Below, in pieces: positions 1 through 9,731 of a stretch of DNA of 64,000 bases (within the stretch, counting starts at the first letter, position 1; every line of letters begins with the position of its first letter). The notes below the pieces were generated by a model. That model made no database searches. It saw only the letters and a list, made by a program, of their open reading frames with translations, and was not told where the DNA came from. This stretch comes from Moraxellaceae bacterium (GTDB taxonomy: Bacteria; Pseudomonadota; Gammaproteobacteria; Pseudomonadales; Moraxellaceae): NCBI GenBank assembly GCA_029267635.1, contig JAJUIK010000004.1, forward strand, positions 124,001 through 188,000. Direction: 5' to 3'. The translations under genes and the position numbers were made by a program.

Positions 1-337
1 CTGTCTGCTCTTCGGTGCGGCTTTGCAGTACTTTGTGCCAGATACTGTGTATGCCTTCACGCTGGCGACGACTTTGTCGACCATTCTGTTTATCTGTGTC
101 TGGATTATGATTATGTGGAGTTACATCAACTACCGCACACAGCGTCCGGAATTGCATGCCAAATCCATCTTCAAGTTACCTGGCGGGGTGTTTACCTGCT
201 GGGTGGTCATTCTGTTTTTTGTTGGCATGATCTATGTACTTTCGCTGGAAAACGACACCTGGCAAGCCTTAAAAATTAGCCCGCTCTGGCTGGTGATTCT
301 GGCGATTGGTTATTTCTTTACCCGTCGTCGTGCTTAA
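1..337 (+). CDS. cycA: Amino acid permease, CycA-like, 3' part only
   Basis: C-terminal end of an APC-family amino acid permease; the reading frame is open to the left edge (from base 2), so the start lies outside the window. About 111 residues are visible with roughly three hydrophobic membrane segments. The stretch YRTQRPELHAKSIFKLPGG between segments and the following ENDTWQAL closely resemble the end of E. coli CycA (D-serine/D-alanine/glycine:H+ symporter) as I remember it, so uptake of small neutral amino acids across the inner membrane is the best guess. ProY or AroP type permeases are alternatives. The gene is followed at once by a terminator and does not belong to the lysA operon. 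Confidence 0.75.
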   Translation, partial: CLLFGAALQYFVPDTVYAFTLATTLSTILFICVWIMIMWSYINYRTQRPELHAKSIFKLPGGVFTCWVVILFFVGMIYVLSLENDTWQALKISPLWLVILAIGYFFTRRRA

Positions 338-354
338 CAGAGTGGCTCAATCAG

Positions 355-388
355 AAAAAACGTCAGTGCTTCACTGGCGTTTTTTTTC
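355..388 (+). terminator. Rho-independent terminator after the permease gene
   Basis: Stem cgtcagtg / cactggcg with a 3-base loop (one G-U pair), preceded by an A-run and followed by eight T. Confidence 0.85.
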
Positions 389-419
389 TTCTGGCTTTAA
401 TCTCTAGGCTTTAACACTT

Positions 420-437
420 TGGTCAAGCGCTTGACCA
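420..437. promoter_or_regulatory. 18-bp perfect palindrome in front of the lptM-lysA operon
   Basis: TGGTCAAGCGCTTGACCA reads the same on both strands. It lies 38 bases before the lptM start and directly abuts a good -10 like box (TATACT, 441-446), so it occupies the -35 region. A bound protein there would block or help RNA polymerase. The TGGTC/GACCA half-sites resemble those of some GntR/FadR-type regulators, which is only a suggestion. Confidence 0.5.
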
Positions 438-474
438 CGGTATACTTCCAGACATTTCTTAGATAGGTGGTCAG

Positions 475-684
475 ATGCGTCTCCTCATTTGTTGCATCAC
501 AATGTGTACAACTGGTCTTGTGCTGGTGGGATGTGGTCAGTCTGGTGCTTTGCATTTACCAAACGATCCCCACTACGATAAACGCGCGAAATATTTGCTC
601 TATCCGAATGTCGATCCTAAACCCGCTCCACAGCAGCCGGTCACATCGACTACTGAATCTAATTCTTCTACATCTACACCTTAA
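475..684 (+). CDS. lptM: Small lipoprotein LptM (YifL family)
   Basis: A 69-residue lipoprotein. The N-terminus is a hydrophobic signal ending in the lipobox LVGC (Cys20), followed by GQSGALHLP, a pattern typical of the YifL/LptM family, then a Pro/Ser/Thr-rich tail. In E. coli LptM helps the LptDE complex, which inserts LPS or LOS into the outer membrane, to fold with correct disulfides; that role is taken from the family. It heads the operon with lysA, dapF and xerC, the same neighbourhood as in E. coli (yifL-dapF-xerC). AGGTGG lies upstream at a suitable distance. A longer frame in another phase over the same bases has no support. Confidence 0.8.
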   Translation: MRLLICCITMCTTGLVLVGCGQSGALHLPNDPHYDKRAKYLLYPNVDPKPAPQQPVTSTTESNSSTSTP

Positions 685-705
685 GCTGAAGACAAGGACA
701 CATCC

Positions 706-1956
706 ATGAGTTTCACCCGTATTGATGGGGTATTGCACGCTGAGCAATGTTCACTTGACCAACTCGCGCAGCAATTTGGCACACCACTTTATGTTTATTC
801 TAAAGCCAGCTTTGAAAAGCATTATTTAGATATGGATCGTGCCTTTAGCTTTATCGACCATCAAATTTGTTTTGCGGTGAAATCGAACTCAAACTTGGCC
901 GTATTGAACGTGTTGGCAAAGCTGGGTGCCGGTTTTGATATTGTCACTGGTGGCGAGTTGGCGCGTGTATTGGCTGCAGGTGGTGATGCGTCCAAAATTG
1001 TGTTTTCAGGATTAGGCAAATCAGAAGCCGATATTGCCAAAGCACTCGAAGTCGGGATTGCGTGTTTTAATGTCGAATCATATGCAGAACTGGACCGTAT
1101 CCAGAAAGTGGCTGAGCAGCTTGGCAAAAAAGCGCCAATTTCACTGCGTGTGAATCCGGATGTCGATGCGAAAACTCATCCTTATATCTCAACCGGTCTC
1201 AAAGAAAACAAGTTTGGTATTCCATCCGATACCGTGTATGAAACCTATCAATATGCAGCTTCACTGCCGAACCTGGAAATTACCGGGATCGACTGCCATA
1301 TCGGTTCACAATTGACCGAAACCAAACCGTTTGTGGATGCTTTGGATCGTATCATTGTGATGATCGACAAGTTGAAAACGCTGGGTATCCAGCTCAAGCA
1401 TATCGACATTGGCGGTGGTTTGGGTGTGACCTATAAAGATGAAACGCCGCCAAGCGTTGCAGAATATGCCAATGCCTTGAAACCGGCTTTGGAAAAACTG
1501 GGACTGAAAGTGTATATGGAACCAGGGCGCAGCATTTCTGCCAATGCGGGTGTATTGCTCACGAAGGTGGATTTACTGAAACCGACCAATTATCGTAACT
1601 TTGCCATCATTGATGCGGCAATGAATGACCTGATCCGCCCGGCACTGTATGAAGCCTGGATGGATATTCAAGCCGTGACACCACGTACTGATGTGGAAAC
1701 GAAAGCATGGGATGTGGTCGGTGCGATTTGTGAAACCGGCGATTTCTTGGGTAAACAGCGTGAGCTGGCGATTCAAGAAGGGGATGTGCTGGCTGTGCTT
1801 GGCGCAGGGGCTTACGGTTTTGTGATGAGCTCGAATTATAATACTCGTGGCCGTGCTGCGGAAGTCATGGTGTCGGGTGAAAAAGCTTATTTGATTCGCG
1901 AACGCGAAAGCATTGAATCCTTATGGGAACGTGAGCGTTTATTGCCAGAGGAGTAA
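706..1956 (+). CDS. lysA: Diaminopimelate decarboxylase
   Basis: Fold-type III PLP enzyme that decarboxylates meso-diaminopimelate to L-lysine, the last step of lysine synthesis in the cytoplasm. The 416-residue length is normal. The PLP lysine is expected in AVKSNSN (Lys59). Further marks are HIGSQ, the phosphate-binding HIDIGGGLG, EPGRS for the substrate carboxylate, the CETGD loop (CESxD in most homologues) and the late Tyr in GAYGFVMSSNYN. It lies 21 bases after lptM and 6 bases before dapF, so all are one transcript. The next gene makes its substrate, meso-DAP. Confidence 0.97.
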   Translation: MSFTRIDGVLHAEQCSLDQLAQQFGTPLYVYSKASFEKHYLDMDRAFSFIDHQICFAVKSNSNLAVLNVLAKLGAGFDIVTGGELARVLAAGGDASKIVFSGLGKSEADIAKALEVGIACFNVESYAELDRIQKVAEQLGKKAPISLRVNPDVDAKTHPYISTGLKENKFGIPSDTVYETYQYAASLPNLEITGIDCHIGSQLTETKPFVDALDRIIVMIDKLKTLGIQLKHIDIGGGLGVTYKDETPPSVAEYANALKPALEKLGLKVYMEPGRSISANAGVLLTKVDLLKPTNYRNFAIIDAAMNDLIRPALYEAWMDIQAVTPRTDVETKAWDVVGAICETGDFLGKQRELAIQEGDVLAVLGAGAYGFVMSSNYNTRGRAAEVMVSGEKAYLIRERESIESLWERERLLPEE

Positions 1957-1962
1957 ATTGAG

Positions 1963-2808
1963 ATGTTATTAGAATTTACCAAAATGCATGGTCTGGGCAA
2001 TGACTTTATGGTGGTTGACCTGATCAGCCAACGTGCCTATTTCGATACCCAGACCATTCAGCGTCTGGCAGATCGTCATTTTGGCATCGGTTTTGATCAG
2101 TTGCTGATTGTTGAACCACCCGATATGCCGGATGTGGATTTTAAATACCGTATTTTCAATGCCGATGGTTCAGAAGTGGAGCAATGCGGCAATGGGGTGC
2201 GCTGTTTTGCACGTTTTGTGCATGAGCGGCATTTGACTAACAAAACCAAAATCAAGGTGCAAACCAAATCTGGCATTGTTGAGCCGGAGCTCGGTGCGAA
2301 CGGTTGGGTGCGGGTCAATATGGGCTACCCGAAATTTGCGCCAGAACAGATTCCATTTGTGACCGAGCAAAGCGATCCTTTATATACGGTAGAACTGCAA
2401 AATAATCAGGAACTGAAAGTTGATGTGGTGAATATGGGGAATCCTCATGCCGTCACGATTGTTCCAGATGTACTGACTGCGGATGTGGCGACGATTGGAC
2501 CACAAGTTGAATCGCATGTGCGTTTCCCGCAACGGGTTAATGTCGGGTTTATGCAGATTCTGAATGAAAAACAGGTGCGTTTGCGTGTGTTTGAACGTGG
2601 TTCTGGTGAAACTTTGGCTTGCGGTACCGGGGCTTGTGCTGCTGCGGTCAGCGGTATGCGCCGTGGTCTGCTAGCACCAGAAGTGGAAGTGGAGCTGGCT
2701 GGCGGAAAATTGCATATCGCATGGCAGGAAGGGGATGTGGTCTGGATGACCGGCCCGACCGCGAATGTATATGAAGGCCGTTTAGACTTACGTTATTTTC
2801 AGGGATAA
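1963..2808 (+). CDS. dapF: Diaminopimelate epimerase
   Basis: Converts LL- to meso-diaminopimelate without a cofactor, feeding both lysine and peptidoglycan synthesis. 281 residues, usual length 270-280. The two catalytic cysteines are in place: Cys75 in [11 protein letters not shown] and Cys220 in LACGTGACA, each in the typical context. The N-terminus [14 protein letters not shown] is the family hallmark and fixes the start. Located between lysA and xerC with short gaps, as in many gammaproteobacteria. Confidence 0.97.
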   Translation: MLLEFTKMHGLGNDFMVVDLISQRAYFDTQTIQRLADRHFGIGFDQLLIVEPPDMPDVDFKYRIFNADGSEVEQCGNGVRCFARFVHERHLTNKTKIKVQTKSGIVEPELGANGWVRVNMGYPKFAPEQIPFVTEQSDPLYTVELQNNQELKVDVVNMGNPHAVTIVPDVLTADVATIGPQVESHVRFPQRVNVGFMQILNEKQVRLRVFERGSGETLACGTGACAAAVSGMRRGLLAPEVEVELAGGKLHIAWQEGDVVWMTGPTANVYEGRLDLRYFQG

Positions 2809-2845
2809 AAATTCCTGAACATATATCTTACTGTTGGAGAGCAAG

Positions 2846-3772
2846 ATGTCGTATGAACCTTTGACCTTGCTCTCCATGTGGCTCAAAGAGCGTCAAATTC
2901 AAAATCAATCGTTGCATACCCTGCAAGCCTATGCACGCGATGTCAAAGATTTTCTGGATTTTTGTCAACACAAAAATATCGCGTTAAATAATGTCGAAGC
3001 CTCAGATTTGCGCGAATATCTGGCATTCAAAGTAGAACAACAGCAACTGGCCTCCAGCAGTTTACAACGTCATTTATCTGCCATTCGCCAGTTCATGAAA
3101 TGGGCCGAGCAGGGGCAATATCTCGGTTTTAATCCGGCCGATGATTTACAGCTCAAGCGTCAACCACGGCCTTTACCGGGTACGATAGATATCGAAACGG
3201 TGCAGCAAATTCTGGATCAGCCGATGCCAGAAAAACCGATTGAACAGCAATTATGGATTCGCGATAAAGCCATTTTAGAGCTGCTGTATTCGAGTGGTCT
3301 GCGTTTGGCGGAAATACAAGGTTTAAGCATTAAAGATATTGATTTTAACCGCCAGCTGCTACGCATTACGGGTAAAGGCAACAAAACCCGCATTGTACCG
3401 TTTGGCAGTAAGGCCAAAGACAGTTTACTCAACTGGCTGAAAATCTACCGAATCTGGATCGGGGATTTACAAGCCGATTTTCCTGTATTTATCAGTCAAA
3501 AGGGCAACGCGCTGAGTCCACGCCAGATTGAAAACCGGGTAAAAATTCAAGCCCAGCGTGCTGGGGTAAACGTCGATTTGCATCCACATTTATTACGCCA
3601 TTGTTTTGCTTCACATATGTTGTCGAATAGTGGGGATTTGCGTGCGGTACAGGAAATGCTGGGGCATAGCAATTTAACCACCACGCAAATTTATACGCAT
3701 ATTGATTTTGACCGACTGGCCCAAGTGTATGATCAGGCGCATCCGCGCGCACAAAAAAGTTCATCGCATTAA
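2846..3772 (+). CDS. xerC: Tyrosine recombinase XerC
   Basis: Site-specific recombinase that works with XerD at the dif site to resolve chromosome dimers. 308 residues. An N-terminal SAM-like core-binding domain (about 1-95) precedes the catalytic domain with Arg in SSGLRLAE, Lys in GKGNKTR, HPHLLRH, LGHSNLTTT and the nucleophile Tyr283 in QIYTHID. I chose the ATG at 2846 because GGAG sits 6 bases before it; an in-frame TTG at 2834 overlaps that ribosome binding site. Last gene of the lptM-lysA-dapF operon; no clear hairpin follows. Confidence 0.95.
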   Translation: MSYEPLTLLSMWLKERQIQNQSLHTLQAYARDVKDFLDFCQHKNIALNNVEASDLREYLAFKVEQQQLASSSLQRHLSAIRQFMKWAEQGQYLGFNPADDLQLKRQPRPLPGTIDIETVQQILDQPMPEKPIEQQLWIRDKAILELLYSSGLRLAEIQGLSIKDIDFNRQLLRITGKGNKTRIVPFGSKAKDSLLNWLKIYRIWIGDLQADFPVFISQKGNALSPRQIENRVKIQAQRAGVNVDLHPHLLRHCFASHMLSNSGDLRAVQEMLGHSNLTTTQIYTHIDFDRLAQVYDQAHPRAQKSSSH

Positions 3773-4409
3773 AATCTGAGCAAGCTTTGCGGCCTAATTT
3801 TATTGATGGCTATATAAGGATATAAGTTGGTAGAACAGTTGTGCTCAAGAAATTGTTCATATTTATTTTAAAAGTGATCTTTTAAAACTGGGTTTTACTC
3901 ATCGTATTAGATGAATATATATGAGGCAATATAAAGAAGTGGTAGTGAAAATATTTTATTCAGTTTAAACCTTTAATAAATTGCATGGTTGCCATTATTC
4001 AAAATTAGCTTTTGAATAAAATTTAAACCAACTGGATAGAAAATCACATTTTTATCTTAAATGACAAATTCAGGTTTGACTGTAAATTCAGGTTTTGAAT
4101 AAAAAATAAACGGTTTATTGTGTGATCTTGTCTTTTAATCAGTGTTTTTGATGAGGGTAATAAAATAAAAACATACTATAAATCAAAGGTTAAAAATAAA
4201 TAATTTATCAGGAAAATCATCTAAATAAATTGATGCAAAAAAATATGAACTGTCCATTTCTCTAATTTTTGGCATTTTTCCCAGCCTTTCGGTAATTGTG
4301 ACTTGACCGAAATGCCATACAATTGCAAGATAAGACACCTTAAAAATTTAAATTGAAAAGTTTCTCGCTTTTCAGATCATTTACTTTTGCTAAAATAGCC
4401 GAGGATTAC
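3773..4409. other. AT-rich intergenic region between xerC and etfB
   Basis: About 640 bases with no coding frame I can support. It is clearly richer in A and T than the flanks. It holds a short direct repeat, aaattcaggttt, at 4066-4077 and 4084-4095 (18-base period), and the probable etfB promoter at its right end. It may be the remains of a lost gene or a long regulatory region. Confidence 0.6.
4296..4323 (+). promoter_or_regulatory. Possible sigma70 promoter of etfBA
   Basis: TTGTGA (4296-4301), 16-base spacer, TACAAT (4318-4323). It gives a leader of about 80 bases before the etfB ATG. Confidence 0.4.
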
Positions 4410-5159
4410 ATGAAGGCTCTTGTTGCAGTAAAACGTGTGGTGGATGCCAACGTTAAAGTTCGTGTTAAGCCGGACAATAGTGGAGTTGACCTTACTAACG
4501 TAAAAATGTCAATTAACCCGTTTTGTGAAATCGCAGTGGAAGAAGCGGTTCGTCTAAAAGAAAAAGGGATTGTCTCAGAAATCGTTGTTGTTTCAGTTGG
4601 CCCGAAAGAAGCGCAAGAACAAATCCGTTCTTCTATGGCACTCGGTGCAGATCGCGGCATTTTAGTTGAAACTACGGCTGAAATTGGTGCACTTGAAGTC
4701 GCTAAAATCCTGAAAGGTGTGGTGGAACAAGAGCAACCACAATTGGTGCTTTTGGGTAAACAGGCCATTGATGACGACTCTAACCAAGTGGGCCAAATGT
4801 TAGCGGCATTATTAAATATCGGCCAAGCGACTTTTGCATCTGCAGTGAATGTGGATGGCGATAAAGTACAAGTGACGCGTGAAATTGATGGTGGTCTGCA
4901 AACGGTTGAGCTTGCATTGCCAGCGATCATCACCACCGATCTTCGTTTGAACGAGCCTCGTTATGCGGCTTTACCAAACATTATGAAAGCACGTAAAAAG
5001 CCGCTCGAGACTAAATCTCCAGCAGATTACGGTGTGGCAGAAGGGACTAAACTGAAAACAGTGAAGGTTGAACCACCTGCAGAGCGTAAAGCAGGCGTAC
5101 AAGTGAAATCCGTGGATGAACTTGTTGATAAACTTAAAAATGAAGCGAAAGTGATCTAA
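4410..5159 (+). CDS. etfB: Electron transfer flavoprotein beta subunit
   Basis: Small subunit (249 residues) of the ETF heterodimer, which takes electrons from acyl-CoA and other flavin dehydrogenases and passes them to ETF:ubiquinone oxidoreductase. It binds AMP as a structural ligand. The start [12 protein letters not shown] is the family's usual N-terminus, so I prefer the ATG at 4410 to a start 57 bases upstream. Other marks are [20 protein letters not shown] and [19 protein letters not shown]. It is followed after 17 bases by etfA, and the two surely form one operon. Confidence 0.96.
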   Translation: MKALVAVKRVVDANVKVRVKPDNSGVDLTNVKMSINPFCEIAVEEAVRLKEKGIVSEIVVVSVGPKEAQEQIRSSMALGADRGILVETTAEIGALEVAKILKGVVEQEQPQLVLLGKQAIDDDSNQVGQMLAALLNIGQATFASAVNVDGDKVQVTREIDGGLQTVELALPAIITTDLRLNEPRYAALPNIMKARKKPLETKSPADYGVAEGTKLKTVKVEPPAERKAGVQVKSVDELVDKLKNEAKVI

Positions 5160-5176
5160 AAGGCGGGGATGAAATC

Positions 5177-6109
5177 ATGGGTATTTTAGTAATCGCTGAG
5201 CACGACAACAAAACACTAAATGCTGCAACTCTACATGTTGTTGCTGCGGCACAAAAAATTAGTGGTGAGATCACGGTACTCGTTGCCGGTTCAGGTGCTC
5301 AAGCTGTAGCTGATGCGGCAGCGAAAGTGGCAGGTGTGAGCAAGGTTTTATTGGCAGACAATGCTGTTTATGCACACCAATTGGCAGAAAATGTTGCCGC
5401 TTTAATTGCTGAATTGGGTAAAGACTATAGTCACATCCTTGCAGCATCAACAACACTAGGTAAAAACATTTTGCCACGCGCGGCTGCATTGTTAGATGTC
5501 AGCATGATCAGCGACATTATTGCGGTTGAATCTGCTAATACCTTTAAGCGCCCGATTTATGCGGGTAATGCGATTGCGACCGTTGAGTCTTCAGAGTCGA
5601 TCGTAGTTGCTACCGTACGTGGTACTGCATTTGATGCAGTTGCTGCGGAAGGTGGTTCTGCTTCAGTTGAAGCTGTGGGCGAAGTGAAAGATGTAGGTGT
5701 TTCAAAGTTCATTTCAGAAGAGATTGTGAAATCTGAACGTCCAGAACTTGCAGCTGCCCGTATTGTGGTCTCTGGTGGGCGTGGTGTGGGTTCGGGTGAG
5801 AACTATCACAAGATCCTAGATCCATTGGCAGACAAATTGGGCGCTGCACAAGGGGCTTCACGTGCTGCAGTTGATGCTGGTTTTGTTCCAAACGATATGC
5901 AAGTGGGTCAAACCGGTAAAATCGTGGCGCCTGATCTTTATATCGCCGTGGGTATTTCAGGTGCGATCCAGCATTTGGCAGGTATGAAAGATTCTAAAGT
6001 GATCGTGGCGATCAACAAAGACGAAGAAGCCCCAATCAATGCCGTTGCAGACTATTGGTTAGTTGGTGACTTGAATACAGTTGTTCCAGAATTGGTTGCT
6101 AAAATCTAA
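5177..6109 (+). CDS. etfA: Electron transfer flavoprotein alpha subunit
   Basis: FAD-carrying subunit, 310 residues, partner of EtfB. The C-terminal FAD-binding domain shows [14 protein letters not shown] (about 196-209), then [19 protein letters not shown] and the closing [20 protein letters not shown], all standard. The start [11 protein letters not shown] is typical. GGCGGGG-type purine-rich sequence precedes it. Together with EtfB it links fatty acid and amino acid oxidation to the respiratory chain. Confidence 0.96.
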   Translation: MGILVIAEHDNKTLNAATLHVVAAAQKISGEITVLVAGSGAQAVADAAAKVAGVSKVLLADNAVYAHQLAENVAALIAELGKDYSHILAASTTLGKNILPRAAALLDVSMISDIIAVESANTFKRPIYAGNAIATVESSESIVVATVRGTAFDAVAAEGGSASVEAVGEVKDVGVSKFISEEIVKSERPELAAARIVVSGGRGVGSGENYHKILDPLADKLGAAQGASRAAVDAGFVPNDMQVGQTGKIVAPDLYIAVGISGAIQHLAGMKDSKVIVAINKDEEAPINAVADYWLVGDLNTVVPELVAKI

Positions 6110-6125
6110 TTTTTAAAACGACCTA

Positions 6126-6156
6126 GAAAAACGCTCCTAATGGGGCGTTTTTTTTA
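6126..6156 (+). terminator. Terminator after etfBA
   Basis: Stem acgctcc / ggggcgt with loop taat, flanked by A-run and T-run (eight or more T). Confidence 0.85.
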
Positions 6157-6486
6157 TGCATTGATGTTTTTTGCTTAGAAGCATCGTGGTAGGGAATTAA
6201 AGACTTTCTTATTCATTTAATAGCATCCGAATGCGTGTAGTCACGCTATTCTTTTCCTGGTTTGATGAGTCTGATTTTAAATCGCGTGTATGCTGTGTAT
6301 TTGACCTATAAATTACGTGAATTTAACAGGATAAAGCCACTGCCGGACGCACAAAAATCCGGTCTTTCATGCTACAATAATCAGCTACATTTTTAATTTT
6401 TGGCCCGGTATATTTGGGTGCAATTTTAGCTAAATTTAATAAGTAAATATCGGTTGTGTAGAGGATCGGTATAGAAAGGAGTATGC
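6157..6486. other. gyrA upstream region
   Basis: About 330 bases without a gene. The purine-rich GAAAGGAG just before the gyrA ATG is a strong ribosome binding site. TACAAT at about 6372 could be a -10 box, but I see no good -35 at the right distance, so I do not call a promoter. Confidence 0.5.
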
Positions 6487-9456
6487 ATGAGCGTATCGGA
6501 AATCCGCCCGATTGCCATTGAGGATGAACTCAAGCACTCATATCTAGATTATGCCATGAGCGTGATTGTATCGCGTGCATTGCCAGATGTACGCGATGGT
6601 CTCAAACCTGTTCATCGTCGTGTGCTCTATGCGATGCACGAGCTGGGCAATGACTATAACAAAGCCTACAAAAAGTCTGCCCGTGTGGTCGGTGATGTTA
6701 TCGGTAAATATCACCCGCATGGCGACTCTGCAGTTTATGAAACCATCGTGCGTATGGCGCAAGACTTTAGTTTGCGTTACCAGTTGGTGGATGGTCAGGG
6801 TAACTTCGGTTCGATTGATGGCGACAGTGCGGCAGCCATGCGTTATACCGAAGTGCGTATGCGTAAGCTCACCCATGAACTTTTGGCTGATTTAGAAAAA
6901 GATACTGTCGACTGGGAAGACAACTACGACGGTTCCGAACGTATTCCTCAGGTCATGCCGACACGGATTCCGAATCTCTTGGTCAATGGTGCTGCCGGTA
7001 TTGCGGTGGGTATGGCGACCAATATGGCACCGCACAACATGACGGAAGTCGTGAATGCCTGCCTGGCTTATGCGGATAACCCGAATATCTCGATTGAAGG
7101 CCTGATGGAACATATCTCCGGCCCGGATTTCCCGACGGGCGGGATCATTTATGGTAAATCAGGTATTGTGGATGCCTACCGTACCGGTAAAGGCCGTTTG
7201 CATATTCGTGGTAAATACCATTTTGAAGAAGATGAAAAAACCGGTCGTACCACGATTGTCTTCACTGAAATTCCTTATCAGGTCAATAAAGCCAAAACCA
7301 TTGAGCGGATTGCAGAACTGGTCAAAGAAAAGAAACTTGAAGGGATTTCTGAGTTACGTGATGAATCTGACAAGGAAGGGATGCGAATCGCGATTGATCT
7401 GAAGCGCGGTGAAAATGCCGAAGTGATCGTCAATAACCTGTTCTTGAATACCCAGTTGGAAAACTCTTTCAGTATCAATATGGTCTGCCTGGATAATGGC
7501 CAGCCGAAGTTGATGAATCTGAAAGATATCATTGCGGCCTTTATCCGTCATCGTCAGGAAGTGGTGACGCGCCGTACCATGTTTGAACTGCGTAAGGCAC
7601 GTGAACGTGGCCATATCTTGGAAGGTTTAACGGTTGCATTGGCGAATATCGATGCCATCATCGAAACCATTAAAACCTCGGCCAACCCAGGCGAAGCACG
7701 TGAGCGTTTACAAGCGGGTGAATGGGCAGCCGGTGGTGTAGTGGCCTTGTTGGAAAAAGCGGGCTCTGTTTCTGTCCGTCCGGATGAAATTGAAGGTGAA
7801 GATCCAAACCGTCCATTTGGTTTGGTAGGCAATATTTACCGTTTATCTCCGGCACAGGTTGCGGCGATTTTGGAATTACGCTTGCACCGTTTAACCGGTC
7901 TGGAACAAGACAAGTTACATGCAGAATACTCTGAAATTCTCGGTCATATCGCTGAATTTACGGCAATTTTGAATGATTTTAACCTGTTGATGGGTGTTAT
8001 TCGCCAGGAATTGGCGGAAGTTTTACAGCAATATGGCGATGCACGCCGTACCCAGATTGTTGAGTCACGTATTGACTTCTCACGTGAAGATTTAATTCCG
8101 GAAGAACAAGTGGTACTGACCGTTTCCCAGACCGGTTATGCCAAAACCCAGCCCTTGTCCGATTATGCGGCACAGCGTCGCGGTGGACGAGGCAAGTCCG
8201 CGACTTCAATGAAACAAGATGATTTTATCCAGCATCTGATTGTCACCTCCAACCATGCGACCGTGCTGTGCTTTACCAATGTGGGTAAAGTCTATCGTCT
8301 GAAAGTGTTTGAAGTACCACAAGCATCACGCGGTGCCAAAGGCCGTCCAATGGTGAACTTGCTTCCGTTAGATGCGAGTGAAACCATTACCGCAATTCTT
8401 CCAGTCATTGATGCACCGAAGAAATTCGCCGAACGTCTGGCCGATTTTAAAGCCTTTGTGAAGGCCAATGCTGCAAAACTGCAGGAAAATGCCATTATCA
8501 ATGCGCATTATGCGGAACTTGAAGCTGCATTTGCCGAGTTAGCTGAAGGTGATGATTTATCCGATGCTCTCCGAGTGCAGTTAAAACAGCTTGGCCTGGA
8601 ATTGTCTGCTTCGGATCTTGATGATGAAATCATTATTGAATTTGCCCAGCAAGCCGAATGCGTACGTAAAAACTATTATGTCTTTATGGCGACTGCATCG
8701 GGTACAGTCAAACGTGTTGAGCTGGAACAGTTCAGTAACGTGCGTTCGAATGGTTTGCGTGCCATCGAGCTGAATGAAGAAGATACCTTGATTGGTGTGG
8801 CGATTACCGATGGTGAACAGCAAATCATGTTGTTCTCCAATGAAGGTAAAGCGATCCGTTTTGCAGAAACCGATGTACGTGCCATGGGCCGTTCAGCCAA
8901 AGGTGTACGCGGTATGCGAGTGGCATTAGCTCTTACGCCATCAGAAGACGCTGAAGATGCCGATGTGGAACACGAAGATGAAGAAAGCTCTGATTCTAAT
9001 GTGGTGAGCCGTATTGTGTCATTGGTGGTGGTTCCTGAAACCGGTGAAGTGCTGTGTGCCTGTGCCAACGGTTATGGTAAACGTACGCCAGTGGATGATT
9101 TCCCGACCAAGAAACGTGGCGGTAAAGGGGTGATTGCGATCAAGACCTCAGAACGTAATGGTGAATTGGTCGGTGCAGTTTCGATTGATGCCAGCAAAGA
9201 GTTGATGCTGATTTCGGATGGTGGCACGCTGGTACGTACCCGTGCTGCCGAAGTGGCGACCACTGGCCGTAATGCACAAGGGGTCCGCTTGATCCGTTTA
9301 AGTGAAGCTGAAACCTTAGTGGGTGTGGTGTCCATTGAAGCGGTAGAAGATGAAATCGAAGAAGATTTGTTGGCTTCAGAGCAACTTATAGATGACGAAA
9401 CTATTGCAGATGATGAAGGCAATGAATCGGATCTCAATGAGTCTGAAGAAGAATAA
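6487..9456 (+). CDS. gyrA: DNA gyrase subunit A with an unusual C-terminal domain insertion
   Basis: Breaks and rejoins DNA for negative supercoiling, with GyrB. The catalytic Tyr120 is in AAMRYTEV. The quinolone region reads [13 protein letters not shown], with Ser81 and Glu85 as in sensitive strains. The C-terminal wrapping domain starts with the GyrA box QRRGGRG (563-569). At 989 residues the protein is longer than E. coli (875) and, from memory, A. baumannii (about 904). The excess is mainly at about 641-730, where E. coli has only a short linker between ITAILPV and VFMATA; the extra segment is Ala/Leu/Glu-rich and probably helical. A second, acidic insertion lies at 819-838 (SEDAEDAD...). 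The tail is also acidic. The frame is intact throughout. Confidence 0.97.
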   Translation: MSVSEIRPIAIEDELKHSYLDYAMSVIVSRALPDVRDGLKPVHRRVLYAMHELGNDYNKAYKKSARVVGDVIGKYHPHGDSAVYETIVRMAQDFSLRYQLVDGQGNFGSIDGDSAAAMRYTEVRMRKLTHELLADLEKDTVDWEDNYDGSERIPQVMPTRIPNLLVNGAAGIAVGMATNMAPHNMTEVVNACLAYADNPNISIEGLMEHISGPDFPTGGIIYGKSGIVDAYRTGKGRLHIRGKYHFEEDEKTGRTTIVFTEIPYQVNKAKTIERIAELVKEKKLEGISELRDESDKEGMRIAIDLKRGENAEVIVNNLFLNTQLENSFSINMVCLDNGQPKLMNLKDIIAAFIRHRQEVVTRRTMFELRKARERGHILEGLTVALANIDAIIETIKTSANPGEARERLQAGEWAAGGVVALLEKAGSVSVRPDEIEGEDPNRPFGLVGNIYRLSPAQVAAILELRLHRLTGLEQDKLHAEYSEILGHIAEFTAILNDFNLLMGVIRQELAEVLQQYGDARRTQIVESRIDFSREDLIPEEQVVLTVSQTGYAKTQPLSDYAAQRRGGRGKSATSMKQDDFIQHLIVTSNHATVLCFTNVGKVYRLKVFEVPQASRGAKGRPMVNLLPLDASETITAILPVIDAPKKFAERLADFKAFVKANAAKLQENAIINAHYAELEAAFAELAEGDDLSDALRVQLKQLGLELSASDLDDEIIIEFAQQAECVRKNYYVFMATASGTVKRVELEQFSNVRSNGLRAIELNEEDTLIGVAITDGEQQIMLFSNEGKAIRFAETDVRAMGRSAKGVRGMRVALALTPSEDAEDADVEHEDEESSDSNVVSRIVSLVVVPETGEVLCACANGYGKRTPVDDFPTKKRGGKGVIAIKTSERNGELVGAVSIDASKELMLISDGGTLVRTRAAEVATTGRNAQGVRLIRLSEAETLVGVVSIEAVEDEIEEDLLASEQLIDDETIADDEGNESDLNESEEE

Positions 9457-9470
9457 GACAGATTGTGGAT

Positions 9471-9499
9471 AAAAAAGGATGCTTCGGCATCCTTTTTTA
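9471..9499 (+). terminator. Terminator after gyrA
   Basis: Perfect stem aaaaaaggatgc / gcatcctttttt with a TTCG tetraloop. Confidence 0.92.
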
Positions 9500-9573
9500 A
9501 TGTATGAAAAAATGCAGATCTAATAATCAAAAATAAAATTTATATAGAACTTATGAGCGGTGGAGGAAAGAGG

Positions 9574-9693
9574 ATGAGATCCCAAGTTTTTCATTTTTTA
9601 GGTCAGCGTTATTGGCAAGATGTATTTAATTCCGCATTGAGATTGAAATATTTCCATCCGAATATACTGCAAGAAAAGTCATTCTGTGATTAA
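9574..9693 (+). CDS. Possible small protein between gyrA and serC (39 aa)
   Basis: A 40-codon frame from ATG at 9574 to TAA at 9693, preceded by a purine-rich block containing AGGAAAGAGG. The predicted peptide begins MRSQVFHFLGQRYW and ends EKSFCD; it has many aromatic residues, no signal peptide and no clear membrane segment. An in-frame ATG at 9553 would add seven residues. It could instead be only the leader of serC, whose start follows 39 bases after the stop. I do not recognise the peptide, and the case rests only on the start signal and the open frame. Confidence 0.3.
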   Translation: MRSQVFHFLGQRYWQDVFNSALRLKYFHPNILQEKSFCD

Positions 9694-9731
9694 ATGCCAG
9701 CAAATTTGTTTCATCTCATGAAGGAAAACTC

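Noticed and set aside
4406-4936. 176-codon minus-strand frame over etfB
   Set aside because: It is the antisense of a clear etfB gene; no start signal or family.
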